Below are positions 7,774-16,425 of a DNA stretch of 64,000 nt, piece after piece. The notes under the pieces were generated by a model. That model saw nothing but the letters and a program-made list of their open reading frames with translations, was not told the DNA's origin and made no database searches. This stretch comes from JAWKWH01 sp963669415. GTDB lineage: Bacteria; Pseudomonadota; Alphaproteobacteria; Rhizobiales; Rhizobiaceae. The position numbers were made by a program, and so were the translations under genes. Numbering within the stretch: the first letter of the stretch is position 1; every line of letters starts with the position of its first letter. The stretch spans positions 1,426,001 to 1,490,000 of the forward strand of contig CAXXPS010000003.1 of assembly GCA_963669415.2 (NCBI GenBank), given 5' to 3'.

Positions 7774-7825
7774 AAAATTTCAATGTCAAAATAATTCTCC
7801 ATTTTGACAAAAAAATTTCAATATC
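7774..7825. promoter_or_regulatory. AT-rich operator candidate: 9-bp inverted repeat nested in a 14-bp direct repeat
   Basis: TGTCAAAAT (7784-7792) and ATTTTGACA (7801-7809) form a perfect inverted repeat with an 8-bp spacer. Around it, AAAATTTCAATGTC (7774-7787) recurs as AAAATTTCAATATC (7812-7825). On the minus strand the inner arm contains TTGACA, usable as a -35 element for the isochorismatase-family gene. The symmetry suggests a dimeric repressor site upstream of that gene. No cognate regulator is encoded next to it. Confidence 0.45.
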
Positions 7826-7981
7826 AGGTCTCTCGGCAGGAGATGCCATGCGATAGATCGAAATCGTCGGAGAAAAATCGGACAGTATTTCCGCCGCTGA
7901 CCGGAAGGGCGCATCAGCGCTGCCCTGTCCGACTTCCCATTGCCGGCCGGGAAACACCGGCCAGGCAGCATCATCGCGAGA

Positions 7982-9100
7982 CTACAGACCGGATTTGAAC
8001 CGGGTCCAACTTCGCGTCAGCATTCGCAGGGTCTTGTTGTCGCGCGGCAGGTTCGGGAACAGTTTGGCCATCACCTCCTCGGGCGGATAGACGTTCGGAT
8101 CGCCCTTCACTTCTTCGTCGACATGTTGAAGCGATGCTCTGTTGCCGTTGGGATAGAAATAGAGATTGGTCACGCTGGCGATGACTTCCGGCTCCATCAG
8201 ATAGTCGATGAAGCGGTGGGCGTTTTCCCGGTTGGGCGCGTCGGAGGGAATTGAAAGAAAATCGAAAAATATCTCGGTGCCTTCCGCGGGCACGGCATAG
8301 GCGACCTCGACGCCGTTCTCGGCCTCCTGGGCGCGGGCATATGCAAGACCGGCGTCACCGCTCCAGCCCAGCACAAGACAGAGATTGCCCTGCGCCAGCT
8401 CGTTGATGATCGCACCGGTATTGAAGTGCCTTATATGCGGGGCCACCGGCGCCAACAATGCATCGACCTTTTCAAAGTCGGCCTTGTCGGTGGTGAACGG
8501 GTCAAGACCAAGATAGTTCAATGCAATTGCGACAATTTCTTCCGGCGAATCGATCATCGCGATCCCGCAATCTGCGAATTTCGAGATGATATCCGGATCA
8601 AAGAAGATCGCCAGACTGTCTATCGGCGCATCTTGCATCCGCTCGAAAACCTGCACCGGATTGTAGATCACACCGGTCGTGCCCCAGAGATAGGGCGCTC
8701 CGTAGCGGTTGTTCTCGTCGTGTCCGGCCAGAAAGTTCAGGATCTCCGGATCGAGATTGTCGAAATTGGAAAGTTTGTCCCTGTCGAGTTCCGACAATGC
8801 ACCAGCCTGAATCAGCCGATTGGCAACCAGTGCCGAAGGGAAAACCACGTCATAGCCGCTGCTGCCGGCGAGCAATTTGGTTTCCAGCACCTCAAGCGTG
8901 TCGAAATAATCGTAGACGACCTTGATTCCGGTCTGTTCCTCAAATCCGGAAATCACCTCTTCGGGTATGTAATCAGCCCACGCCGTGATGGTCACCGTCT
9001 GGTCGTTCGCCACGGCTTGGCCTACCAAGGCTCCCGACAAAATCCAGGCGGCGGCGGTCAACCGCAGTGTCCAGTTCAACAGGGTGTGTGTTTTGGTCAT
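7982..9100 (-). CDS. Periplasmic polyamine-type ABC transporter substrate-binding protein (orphan)
   Basis: The start at 9100 is supported by GGGAGA five bases upstream; 53 further codons upstream are open but lack coding character. The 372-residue product begins with a signal peptide ending near GQAVAND and continues as VTITAWADYIPEEVI, the first strand of PotD/PotF-like spermidine/putrescine-binding proteins. Further family features are the YDYFDTLEVLETKL segment, GYDVVFPS, and the GAPYLWGTTGVIYN ligand-pocket segment. It would bind a polyamine or similar cation in the periplasm and deliver it to an ABC permease. No permease or ATPase gene is adjacent, so it either works with components elsewhere or is a sensor-type binding protein. 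The specificity is not assignable from the sequence. Confidence 0.9.
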   Translation of the reverse strand: MTKTHTLLNWTLRLTAAAWILSGALVGQAVANDQTVTITAWADYIPEEVISGFEEQTGIKVVYDYFDTLEVLETKLLAGSSGYDVVFPSALVANRLIQAGALSELDRDKLSNFDNLDPEILNFLAGHDENNRYGAPYLWGTTGVIYNPVQVFERMQDAPIDSLAIFFDPDIISKFADCGIAMIDSPEEIVAIALNYLGLDPFTTDKADFEKVDALLAPVAPHIRHFNTGAIINELAQGNLCLVLGWSGDAGLAYARAQEAENGVEVAYAVPAEGTEIFFDFLSIPSDAPNRENAHRFIDYLMEPEVIASVTNLYFYPNGNRASLQHVDEEVKGDPNVYPPEEVMAKLFPNLPRDNKTLRMLTRSWTRFKSGL

Positions 9101-9143
9101 CAGGGTCTCCCGCCGCAACGTGCTGTCTGATGGGCACCGAGGA

Positions 9144-9428
9144 TCAGAAGTTGAAATTGAGGTCGCCACAGAGCACCGCCTGATTGTTGGTGTCGTAGCT
9201 AGTTCCGATAAAGCCGGAACCGACCTTGACGTTTGCAAACGCAAGTGCGGCGAAACCATCTTCTTGGTGCAGGCTCAGATCGATTCCCATCAGATTGTAG
9301 TCGATTGCCTGACCGTCTCTGTAGTTGCACTCAACGCCGTAGCGCAGGCTGGTGTGCGCTCGCAACCGTTCGGTGGCGGACGGCAGGTTATGCGCAACAT
9401 GGATAGAATCGCCCCCCTTAAAGCTCAA
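9144..9428 (-). CDS. Small ORF resembling the C-terminal end of an outer-membrane beta-barrel protein
   Basis: This 94-residue frame lies 43 bp upstream of the binding-protein start on the same strand. It has no signal peptide. The second half alternates polar and hydrophobic residues and ends in DLNFNF, with a terminal Phe as in the final strand of porin-like proteins. A whole barrel would need far more sequence, and the DNA upstream (9430-9640) is AT-rich and non-coding. The most likely reading is a decayed 3' remnant of an outer-membrane protein gene; a genuine small protein is less likely. Confidence 0.3.
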   Translation of the reverse strand: MSFKGGDSIHVAHNLPSATERLRAHTSLRYGVECNYRDGQAIDYNLMGIDLSLHQEDGFAALAFANVKVGSGFIGTSYDTNNQAVLCGDLNFNF

Positions 9429-9429
9429 T

Positions 9430-9639
9430 ATCCGTTTGCGAGCTTGAAAGCTGATCTAGCCGTTTCTGTCAAGTATCTATACAGTAATAATACTAACCAA
9501 ATATATATTATGCTTATCTAATTCATATAAACTATAGCCTTGTGCGAAATTTCAATTCGCAATATTACTAATTGAGCCGATATATATTTGTTTCTGCAAA
9601 TATATTATTTTAGAAATCGATAATCTACGGATCAAATTC
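9430..9639. other. AT-rich intergenic region
   Basis: About 210 bp of markedly AT-rich sequence with many TATA-like words lies between the divergent minus-strand remnant and the DUF3500 gene. It probably carries promoters in one or both directions, but no single -35/-10 pair stands out. No gene is seen. Confidence 0.4.
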
Positions 9640-10755
9640 TTGAAAACCTTCTCCATAAATGCGCTGGTAATGCTGGCTTCCACCGCCGCCGTGGCCCATG
9701 AAACATCCACGCATGATCACGCCCCGCTGGTTCCCCTGCCCGCCTATTCGCAGCCTCACGGAACCGCTTCCGGTATCGCTGCGCTAAAGGCGGCCGGGAA
9801 ACTGCTGGCGACATTCGAGGCTGACGCCAGAAAACTGTTCATGTTCGATCTGACGGCCAAGGAACGTTCCGCCTGGACAAACCTGCCAGCCGGCATGGTC
9901 GAGCGAACCGGCATTTCCGCGGGTGAACTGTCTGATGAACAACGCAAACTGCTGTTTGAATTTCTGGCGTCCTCGCTTGGCAGGGAAGGCTACGAAAATG
10001 TGGCAGGCGTGATGGCTGCCGAAGCGTTTTTGAGCGCTGACAGACGTGCAGAGCAGATGAAATGGGCGCCGGAAAACTACTGGTTTTCGATCTACGGCAC
10101 CCCTTCTGCGGAAGGATCGTGGGGGTGGCAATTCGGCGGTCATCATCTGGGTGTGAACATCTCGATTGAAGGCAACAGGGTTGAGACCATGTCGCCAACC
10201 TTTGTCGGGACGGAGCCCGCGATCTTCACAGTCAACGGGGTGGACTATGAAGTGGTCAGAGACATGCATCTGACGGGTTATTCGGTGTTCAAATCCCTGG
10301 ATGCCGGACAGCAGGACCTGGCTGACGCAGGCTCAGTGCCCAAAGATGTACTGACCGGCCCCGGAAAAGACGGAACAATCCCAGATCTAATCGGAATTTC
10401 CGCATCCGAGATGAATGGCGCGCAAAAGGTGCGGTTGCTGAAGGCCATATCTGAATGGGTTTCAATTCAGCCGGATGAGAATGCGAAGCCTCGCATGAAA
10501 GAGCTGGAGGCGGAAATCGATTCCATCCACTTCGCATGGACAGGAACCGACGAGGTGAACAGGCCGGCTTACATGCGCATCCAGGGTCCCACGCTCATCA
10601 TCGAGATGCTCTCGATAAGCCGCAATGTCGGCGGCATTGCCGAAGGCGCCGGCCACTACCACACCATCTACCGCAACCCGACGAATGAATACGGACAGCG
10701 AACTGAAAGGACTGAAAGCAAATGGGGAACGGAACAATCACAAAGCTGGAGATGA
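9640..10755 (+). CDS. DUF3500 family secreted protein
   Basis: The 371-residue product starts at TTG (9640); the first residues MKTFSINALVMLAS and the AVAHE site make a plausible short signal peptide, which supports this start over the ATG at 9670. The sequence matches the DUF3500 family, with the conserved features FMFDLTAKER, the ENYWFSIYGTPS and WGWQFGGHHL motifs, and a C-terminal GHYHTIYRNPTNEYG segment. Clustered His and aromatic residues in WQFGGHHLGVNI suggest a metal or cofactor site, but no biochemical role is established to my knowledge. The 3' end overlaps the cytochrome b561 gene by 34 bp, so the two are probably cotranscribed and may function together in the periplasm and inner membrane. 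Confidence 0.8.
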   Translation: MKTFSINALVMLASTAAVAHETSTHDHAPLVPLPAYSQPHGTASGIAALKAAGKLLATFEADARKLFMFDLTAKERSAWTNLPAGMVERTGISAGELSDEQRKLLFEFLASSLGREGYENVAGVMAAEAFLSADRRAEQMKWAPENYWFSIYGTPSAEGSWGWQFGGHHLGVNISIEGNRVETMSPTFVGTEPAIFTVNGVDYEVVRDMHLTGYSVFKSLDAGQQDLADAGSVPKDVLTGPGKDGTIPDLIGISASEMNGAQKVRLLKAISEWVSIQPDENAKPRMKELEAEIDSIHFAWTGTDEVNRPAYMRIQGPTLIIEMLSISRNVGGIAEGAGHYHTIYRNPTNEYGQRTERTESKWGTEQSQSWR

Positions 10756-11264
10756 GCCTGCACTGGATTGTCGGCATCGGCATGATCGCGGCCCTCTCGA
10801 TTGGCCTGTACATGACGCAAACAAGGACAATGGCGCTGTTCGATATCCACAAATCGGTTGGAATGATCCTCTTCATCTTCATTGTGTGGAGGATCGTTTT
10901 GCGCATGCGACATGGCTGGCCGGAAAATGTCAGCACCGGCGCGCACTGGGAACACAGTCTGGCACGCCTCATTCATTGGGTGCTGATCCTGGGAACCATC
11001 ATCATGCCGGTATCCGGGATGATCAGCACCTATATGGCAGGTCGCGGATTGGATGTTTTCGGGTTCGAAATCCTGGCGGCCAATCTGGGGGACACCGGTA
11101 AAGCGGTGGCAATCAATGAGAGTTTGGAAGAACTGGGGGAATCCGTCCACGAGATCGTCGGCAAGGTGCTGATAGGTGCAATTGCCCTGCACGTGGTGGG
11201 CGCGTTGAAACACCATGTGATGGACAAGGACAGCACACTTCTGAGGATGCTCGGGAAAGCGTGA
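10722..11264 (+). CDS. Cytochrome b561-type membrane protein
   Basis: The 180-residue protein has four hydrophobic helices (about residues 12-31, 44-62, 82-101 and 141-162), as in the prokaryotic YodB/YceJ cytochrome b561 family. Candidate heme-ligand histidines are His14 (SLHWIVG) in helix 1, His43 (DIHKSVG) at helix 2, His85 (LIHWVL) in helix 3 and a His in the last helix (IALHVVGALKHH). Such proteins pass electrons between the quinone pool and periplasmic partners. The overlap with the DUF3500 gene suggests that the secreted protein could be its redox partner, which is inference. No iron or peroxide regulator is nearby. Confidence 0.9.
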   Translation: MGNGTITKLEMSLHWIVGIGMIAALSIGLYMTQTRTMALFDIHKSVGMILFIFIVWRIVLRMRHGWPENVSTGAHWEHSLARLIHWVLILGTIIMPVSGMISTYMAGRGLDVFGFEILAANLGDTGKAVAINESLEELGESVHEIVGKVLIGAIALHVVGALKHHVMDKDSTLLRMLGKA

Positions 11265-11481
11265 GGCGCTACGTGATGCCGTGGCAGAACTGCTGGCAAC
11301 GGCGCAGCAGGCAATGAGCTTCCCCTCAAGGGGGAGAATGGCGGTGGCTACATCACAAGAATCTTGATCCGCCGGCCGGGCCGCCGGCGTGTTTCTGCGC
11401 GGCCATAAATGGGCGCCCGGCCGCCCAGGCGCGAATATCAGAACCTGCTCCAACAGCCTTAACGAAATATAAACACTTGCA

Positions 11482-11496
11482 GAACACAACTGGAAC
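11482..11496. promoter_or_regulatory. LexA operator (perfect SOS box, reverse orientation)
   Basis: GAAC-N7-GAAC at 11482-11496 is the exact reverse complement of GTTC-N7-GTTC, the alphaproteobacterial LexA recognition sequence. It lies 71 bp upstream of the lexA ATG, where autorepression is expected. Confidence 0.8.
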
Positions 11497-11507
11497 ATAT
11501 AGTGATT

Positions 11508-11522
11508 GTTCTGGTTTTGTTT
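11508..11522. promoter_or_regulatory. Second, imperfect LexA box
   Basis: GTTC-N7-GTTT at 11508-11522 differs from the consensus at one position and is 26 bp, about two and a half helical turns, from the perfect box. It may strengthen or fine-tune autorepression of lexA. Confidence 0.5.
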
Positions 11523-11567
11523 TGATTCTGACGACGATCCAACCGCGGTGCAATCCGGAGACCTGCA

Positions 11568-12281
11568 ATGCTTACGAGAAAACAGCACGAGCTACTGCTC
11601 TTCATCCATGAGCGCTTGAAGGAAACCGGCATCCCGCCTTCGTTCGACGAAATGAAGGATGCGCTCGACCTTGCATCCAAGTCCGGCATTCACCGGCTGA
11701 TCACGGCGCTTGAGGAGCGCGGCTTCATCCGCCGCCTGCCAAACCGGGCCCGCGCGCTTGAAGTATTGCGGTTGCCTGACTCGATTGCGCCAGGCCTCGG
11801 CGGGCCGCGCAAGTTTTCACCAAGTGTTATCGAGGGCGGCAGGGACGCGCCCGCGCCTGTCCGCATACCCGCTGCCAGCAATGATGACGATGCCGGCGCC
11901 GCTGTCTCCGTGCCGGTGATGGGCCGCATCGCCGCCGGCGTGCCGATCGACGCCATTCAACACCAGACCCATTCGGTTACCGTTCCACCTGACATGATTT
12001 CGGGCGGCGAGCACTACGCACTGGAAGTCAAAGGCGACTCAATGGTCGAGGCCGGAATATTCGACGGCGACACGGTCGTGATCCGCAATGTCAACACTGC
12101 CAATCCCGGCGAAATTGTCGTTGCTCTTGTCGATGAGGAAGAGGCTACGCTGAAACGGTTCCGGCGCAAGGGCGCGTCGATTGCGCTTGAGGCGGCCAAT
12201 CCGGCCTATGAGACCCGCATTTTTGGCCCCGACAGGGTCAAGGTCCAGGGAAAGCTGGTGGGGCTTATCCGGCGCTATTGA
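11568..12281 (+). CDS. lexA: SOS response repressor LexA
   Basis: The 237-residue product is typical in length for alphaproteobacterial LexA. The N-terminal winged helix (MLTRKQHELLLFIHERLKET, then PPSFDEMKDAL and SGIHRLITALEERGF) binds the operator. The C-terminal S24 peptidase-like domain shows the self-cleavage bond Ala123-Gly124 (GRIAAGVPI), catalytic Ser158 (GDSM) and Lys196 (ATLKRF). It represses DNA-repair genes until RecA filaments trigger autocleavage. Two LexA boxes lie upstream. The 3' end overlaps comEC, on the opposite strand, by 7 bp. Confidence 0.98.
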   Translation: MLTRKQHELLLFIHERLKETGIPPSFDEMKDALDLASKSGIHRLITALEERGFIRRLPNRARALEVLRLPDSIAPGLGGPRKFSPSVIEGGRDAPAPVRIPAASNDDDAGAAVSVPVMGRIAAGVPIDAIQHQTHSVTVPPDMISGGEHYALEVKGDSMVEAGIFDGDTVVIRNVNTANPGEIVVALVDEEEATLKRFRRKGASIALEAANPAYETRIFGPDRVKVQGKLVGLIRRY

Positions 12282-14734
12282 GCGGCCTTGCCAGGACTGT
12301 TGTCGCCGCCTGCCGGTCCGGGTTTCCACGGCGCCAGGCCACGCGCGGCACGCGAAAAGGCGCGGTGAGCATGCCACGGCCGCCAGGGCATGGCGATCGC
12401 ATGGCTCACTTCGATCTCCCAGGCTGCTCTGTCAATCGGTCGATCAACTGCCCTGATTTCGATCGCCGCCGATCCGTGACGGGCCAGATCGCGGCCTGAA
12501 ATGATTTTGGGCAGGCTCTGCGACCCGGTTTCACGGTGACCGGCGCAAAGACCGGGCCGGCTCAACGCACTTTCGACAATGATCAGTTGCGCCAACAGGC
12601 AGGCGACCACGGCATCTTCGGCAGTCTTCGCATGAGCGATCACAGCGCCGTTTTGCATCGTCAGCAGGCAGAGATTTTTGCTGCAGTGAAACATCTCCGG
12701 CCTGACCGAAGCGCGCACCAATTCCCCTTCAGCCAGTTTCAACGGCGCCTGCCAGCCGGCGGAATTCAGGACGCGCTGCCAGTTTTCAAGCGTGAAGCGT
12801 CTCGGCCGGCTTGTGTTCACCGCCAGATCCCCATCGGCCCGCCTGAGCGCGATCATCTTGCCGTTTTCATCGACAAGAATGTCTGGCGGCGTAACCGCCA
12901 GCGCTGTTGCAAACGCCATTGCGAACAAAGCCATGCCAAACCATTTCAGCCGGCTGGCAAAAACGGTCAGCGCCACCAAACCCGCACTGGCCAGCAAGAC
13001 GCCCGCCGGCGGGATCATCCCGATATTGTCGATCGGCGTCCGCTCGGAGAACCATGCCGCAATCCAGACGACCAATTTTATACCCTGCCCCATCAACGCG
13101 AATGCCGGGCTGTCCAGGTCGAAAGGGATCATCAGGACCGCCAGGACCGCAGACGGCATGACCAGCAACGATACGACCGGCATCGCCGCCAGATTTGCAA
13201 AGAGGCCTAATGGAGCCAGCCGCTGAAAGTGCCAGACGCCGTAGATTGCCGTAGCCGCGCCGGCAATCAACGATGTAACGGCCAAGGCGGCCACATATTG
13301 CAGGAGTTTGGCCACGATCAGCCGCGACCGTCCGGTCCCGGCGGCGGCAGCCGATGAAATGCCTTCGGGACTGCGCTGACGCCAAAGCGTCCAGCCCCTG
13401 TAGGCCGCTACAAGTGCGGCGGTGGCGGCAAATGACATCTGAAAACCCGGCCCGACAATTTCGTGCGGTTGAACCAAAATGATAACGATGGCAGCAATTG
13501 CGAGATTGCGCATGGTGATTGCCGGGCGGTCGAGCATGACGGCGAGCAACATCACCGCCAGCATCAGAAAAGACCGTTTGGTGGCGATCCCGGCGCCCGA
13601 AATGAACAGGTAGACAAAGATCGTGGCAAGTGCGGCGGCAGCGGCATATTTTCTGACCGGATGCCTGGATGCAAAGCCAGGGAAGCAGGCGAACGCCAGA
13701 CGAAACGCCGCCATGACCGTTCCTGCGACCAGCGCCATGTGCAGACCGGATATCGACAGAATGTGCGCAAGACCGGTGCGCCGCAAGGCCTCGCTGACCG
13801 GTTCGGGAATGCCTGACTTTCCACCTGTAATCAGCGCTGCGGCGATCTCGCCTTCCGCGCCGCCGACACGCTGTTTGATGCGCTCTGTCAACCAGGCCCG
13901 AGCGCGCTCGAGCAGAACCGTGGGGCTCTGCAAAATCGTTGCCGTCCGGCTGGCAGCATCCGGTGTTCCAAAGAAAAAGCCGGTAGCGCCGATGCCGCGA
14001 AAATAGTTGTGGAAGGTAAAGTCATAACCGTGCGGGTAGATTGGGCCGGAATGCGGCAGGAGGCGAGCCCGACCCGTTATTGTCACTCCAGGCCCGATCG
14101 AAGCGGGTAATTTGCGGGCGACAATGCGAACCCTTTCCGGGCTGAACCTCAGACGCGGGCGGGTTGTCTCATGGATTTCGATAACGATCCTGCTCCGCCC
14201 TCCCGGCTGATGCTCGACGGAGACGACGGTCCCGGCAACGGTCGTGGTGACCGGTGAACCCAGCATTTTCGTTGCCATCCGCCAGGTTTCGTATTTGGCC
14301 GACAGTGCGCCTGCGAGCAGGAGGAACACGGCAAAGAGCAAAACCATGACCGCAATCGCCCGGCGTGCGGCCCACAGGGCGATCAGCACAACGGAAATTC
14401 CCAACAGGAGCGGACGCCAACCAGGTTCTGTGGCTGCGCCAAAGTAACTGATTGCGCCTATACCGAGGAAAACAGGGATCAGCAGAAATGGTGTCGCATA
14501 GTCCGTTTCGACTGTGATGGCGCGTTTGATTGCCCCGGCGACGGAAAACTTCCAGGTGCGCCGTCTGAACGCCTCAAAAGGCGGGATTTGCGGAAGCCGA
14601 CCGGCTGAATCCGCCTCGGTTTTGACCTGCGTTTCAGGTTCCGGAAGCGGCGCCCGAACGGCATAATGCCGGCGTTCGTCTGAAATGATCTCGTCGGCGC
14701 TCATCGGTGTCGCTGAAGCCTGCGGCCCCCGCAT
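12275..14734 (-). CDS. comEC: ComEC/Rec2 family DNA uptake channel protein
   Basis: The 819-residue polytopic protein has an N-terminal DUF4131-like membrane segment and OB-like soluble part (about 150-260), then the Competence domain with the diagnostic HILSISGLHMALVAG motif (about residue 325) and many transmembrane helices up to about 650. The C-terminal part is short and Cys-containing and lacks the Zn-binding HxHxDH of a beta-lactamase-like nuclease domain, as in other rhizobial versions. It would carry single-stranded DNA across the inner membrane. dprA at the other end of the window is a functional partner for incoming DNA. The start is uncertain: an ATG at 14704 is also possible. Confidence 0.9.
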   Translation of the reverse strand: MRGPQASATPMSADEIISDERRHYAVRAPLPEPETQVKTEADSAGRLPQIPPFEAFRRRTWKFSVAGAIKRAITVETDYATPFLLIPVFLGIGAISYFGAATEPGWRPLLLGISVVLIALWAARRAIAVMVLLFAVFLLLAGALSAKYETWRMATKMLGSPVTTTVAGTVVSVEHQPGGRSRIVIEIHETTRPRLRFSPERVRIVARKLPASIGPGVTITGRARLLPHSGPIYPHGYDFTFHNYFRGIGATGFFFGTPDAASRTATILQSPTVLLERARAWLTERIKQRVGGAEGEIAAALITGGKSGIPEPVSEALRRTGLAHILSISGLHMALVAGTVMAAFRLAFACFPGFASRHPVRKYAAAAALATIFVYLFISGAGIATKRSFLMLAVMLLAVMLDRPAITMRNLAIAAIVIILVQPHEIVGPGFQMSFAATAALVAAYRGWTLWRQRSPEGISSAAAAGTGRSRLIVAKLLQYVAALAVTSLIAGAATAIYGVWHFQRLAPLGLFANLAAMPVVSLLVMPSAVLAVLMIPFDLDSPAFALMGQGIKLVVWIAAWFSERTPIDNIGMIPPAGVLLASAGLVALTVFASRLKWFGMALFAMAFATALAVTPPDILVDENGKMIALRRADGDLAVNTSRPRRFTLENWQRVLNSAGWQAPLKLAEGELVRASVRPEMFHCSKNLCLLTMQNGAVIAHAKTAEDAVVACLLAQLIIVESALSRPGLCAGHRETGSQSLPKIISGRDLARHGSAAIEIRAVDRPIDRAAWEIEVSHAIAMPWRPWHAHRAFSRAARGLAPWKPGPAGGDNSPGKAAQ

Positions 14735-14842
14735 CCCTTGCGCCCCGGAAATCTCATGCTACATCAGCGCGGCAGGATTTCCACCCTTCCCTTCGCCGGC
14801 GTATGCTGTAATGCCGAAATCAAGAATTATCAGGGACTGAAT

Positions 14843-16267
14843 ATGTCCGACACTGTTGTCACCCGCTTTGCACCCTCACCCACCGGCTTCCTGCACATAG
14901 GCGGTGCACGTACCGCCCTGTTCAACTGGCTCTACGCGAAACACACCGGTGGAAAAATGCTGCTTCGCATTGAAGATACGGATCGCCAGCGTTCCACCGA
15001 AGCTGCAACGGCCGCGATCCTCGATGGTTTGGAATGGCTGGGTCTTCAATGGGACGGCGAACCGGTTTCGCAGTTTGCGCGCGCCGACCGGCACCGCGAA
15101 GTGGCCATGCAACTGCTTGAGGCCGGCCACGCATACAAATGTTATGCGAGCGCCGAAGAGCTGGCGGAAATGCGTGACCGGGCGCGGGCTGAGGGCAGGC
15201 CCCCAAGGTATGACGGTCGCTGGCGAGATCGAGATCTAGCTGATGCGCCGAAAGGGGTGTCGCCAGTGATCAGGATCAAAGCGCCCCGCGAAGGCGACAC
15301 TGTTGTTCGCGATCAGGTCCAGGGCAATGTGCATTTCCCGAACAAGGATCTCGACGATTTCATCATTCTACGGTCGGATGGAAACCCGACCTACATGCAC
15401 GCGGTCGTCGTTGATGATCATGATATGGACGTCACCCACATCGTTCGCGGCGACGACCATCTCACCAACGCTGCCAGACAGACCATCATTTATCAGGCAA
15501 TGGGTTGGGAAGTGCCGGTGATGGCCCATATCCCGCTGATCCATGGCGCTGACGGGGCCAAACTATCCAAACGGCATGGCGCACTTGGCGTGGAAGCCTA
15601 TCGGGAGATGGGCTATCTGCCGGTTGCGCTGCGAAACTACCTTGCGCGACTGGGGTGGAGCCATGGCGACGACGAAGTCATGAGCACCGAGCAGATGATC
15701 GAGTGGTTCGACATTGTTGACGTCAACAGGGGTGCAGCCCGGTTTGATTTCAAGAAGCTGGAAGCGCTGAACGGCCTGCATATGCGGAACAGCAATCCCG
15801 AGGCGCTTTGTGGAGCGTTGATCGACGCCCTGCCCCATCTGCCCAACGGTTCATCCATTTCCAAAAACCTGAACGATCAAAGGCGTTTGCAGTTGCAGGC
15901 AGCGATGCCCGGTCTGCAGGAACGGGCCAAGACGCTGGTCGAATTGGCCGATGGCGCATCATTTATTTTCAGGCAGCGGCCGCTTGATATCGACGAAAAG
16001 GCTACCGGAATTCTCGGTGGCGAAGGCGTACGCCACCGGTTGTCTGCAGTTGCGGAGCGTTTGTCGCAACTTCAAGACTGGAACGCTGAAGCGTTGGAAG
16101 CTGAAATCCGCGCGACCGCCGAGGCGCTGGAGCTCAAGCTGGGTCAGTTGGCTCAGCCTTTGCGCGCTGCGCTGACCGGGCGCACCACATCGCCCGGTGT
16201 GTTTGATGTTTTGGCGGTCCTTGGACGTGAAGAGGGCTTGGCGCGCATTTCTGATCAGGCGGAATGA
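14843..16267 (+). CDS. gltX: Glutamyl-tRNA synthetase
   Basis: The start at 14843 (MSDTVVTRFAPSPTG) is chosen because the HIGH-region strand begins there and an AGGGAC site precedes it; upstream frame extension is not coding-like. The 474-residue class I synthetase shows the HIG motif (residues 18-20) and the KLSKR loop near residue 240. It charges tRNA-Glu, and in bacteria with GatCAB (gatC and gatA are also in this window) it or a paralogue may also mischarge tRNA-Gln. It is divergent from comEC and followed by gltA on the same strand. Confidence 0.97.
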   Translation: MSDTVVTRFAPSPTGFLHIGGARTALFNWLYAKHTGGKMLLRIEDTDRQRSTEAATAAILDGLEWLGLQWDGEPVSQFARADRHREVAMQLLEAGHAYKCYASAEELAEMRDRARAEGRPPRYDGRWRDRDLADAPKGVSPVIRIKAPREGDTVVRDQVQGNVHFPNKDLDDFIILRSDGNPTYMHAVVVDDHDMDVTHIVRGDDHLTNAARQTIIYQAMGWEVPVMAHIPLIHGADGAKLSKRHGALGVEAYREMGYLPVALRNYLARLGWSHGDDEVMSTEQMIEWFDIVDVNRGAARFDFKKLEALNGLHMRNSNPEALCGALIDALPHLPNGSSISKNLNDQRRLQLQAAMPGLQERAKTLVELADGASFIFRQRPLDIDEKATGILGGEGVRHRLSAVAERLSQLQDWNAEALEAEIRATAEALELKLGQLAQPLRAALTGRTTSPGVFDVLAVLGREEGLARISDQAE

Positions 16268-16279
16268 CGAAGACTGCCG

Positions 16280-16300
16280 ATGTTGCGATGCAGCATTTTA
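16280..16300 (+). terminator. Probable gltX terminator
   Basis: ATGTTGC-gat-GCAGCAT (16280-16296) can form a 7-bp RNA stem with one G-U pair, followed by TTTTAGCCTTTT. It sits 13 bp after the gltX stop. The loop is short (3 nt), so efficiency is uncertain. Confidence 0.4.
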
Positions 16301-16313
16301 GCCTTTTGGCGAC

Positions 16314-16342
16314 TTGGCAGTGACCGCAAAATCGGTTAGCTA
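16314..16342 (+). promoter_or_regulatory. Candidate gltA promoter
   Basis: TTGGCA (16314-16319) and TAGCTA (16337-16342) are separated by 17 bp. The -35 matches consensus well and the -10 poorly. Position, about 85 bp before the gltA ATG and after the putative gltX terminator, fits an independent promoter. Confidence 0.3.
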
Positions 16343-16425
16343 ATGCGCACCTCCCGATATCTGGCGCTTGTTGCGGCGCAATATGGCCGGAATCAACAGA
16401 ACCAATAACGACAAAGGAGTTCGCC

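Larger units (their letters stand above)
11265..11567. other. lexA upstream region
   Basis: About 300 bp lies between cytochrome b561 and lexA. The first part carries a CCCCTCAAGGGGG palindrome (about 11323-11335), a kind of short GC-rich element often scattered in rhizobial genomes and possibly the b561 terminator. The part from 11460 is AT-rich and holds the two LexA-box-like sites listed separately. No gene is seen. Confidence 0.5.

Noticed and set aside
10668..11588. 306-codon minus-strand frame across cytochrome b561 and the lexA upstream region
   Set aside because: It covers a clear membrane cytochrome and the LexA boxes, is Cys/His-rich without family resemblance, and has no ribosome binding site.
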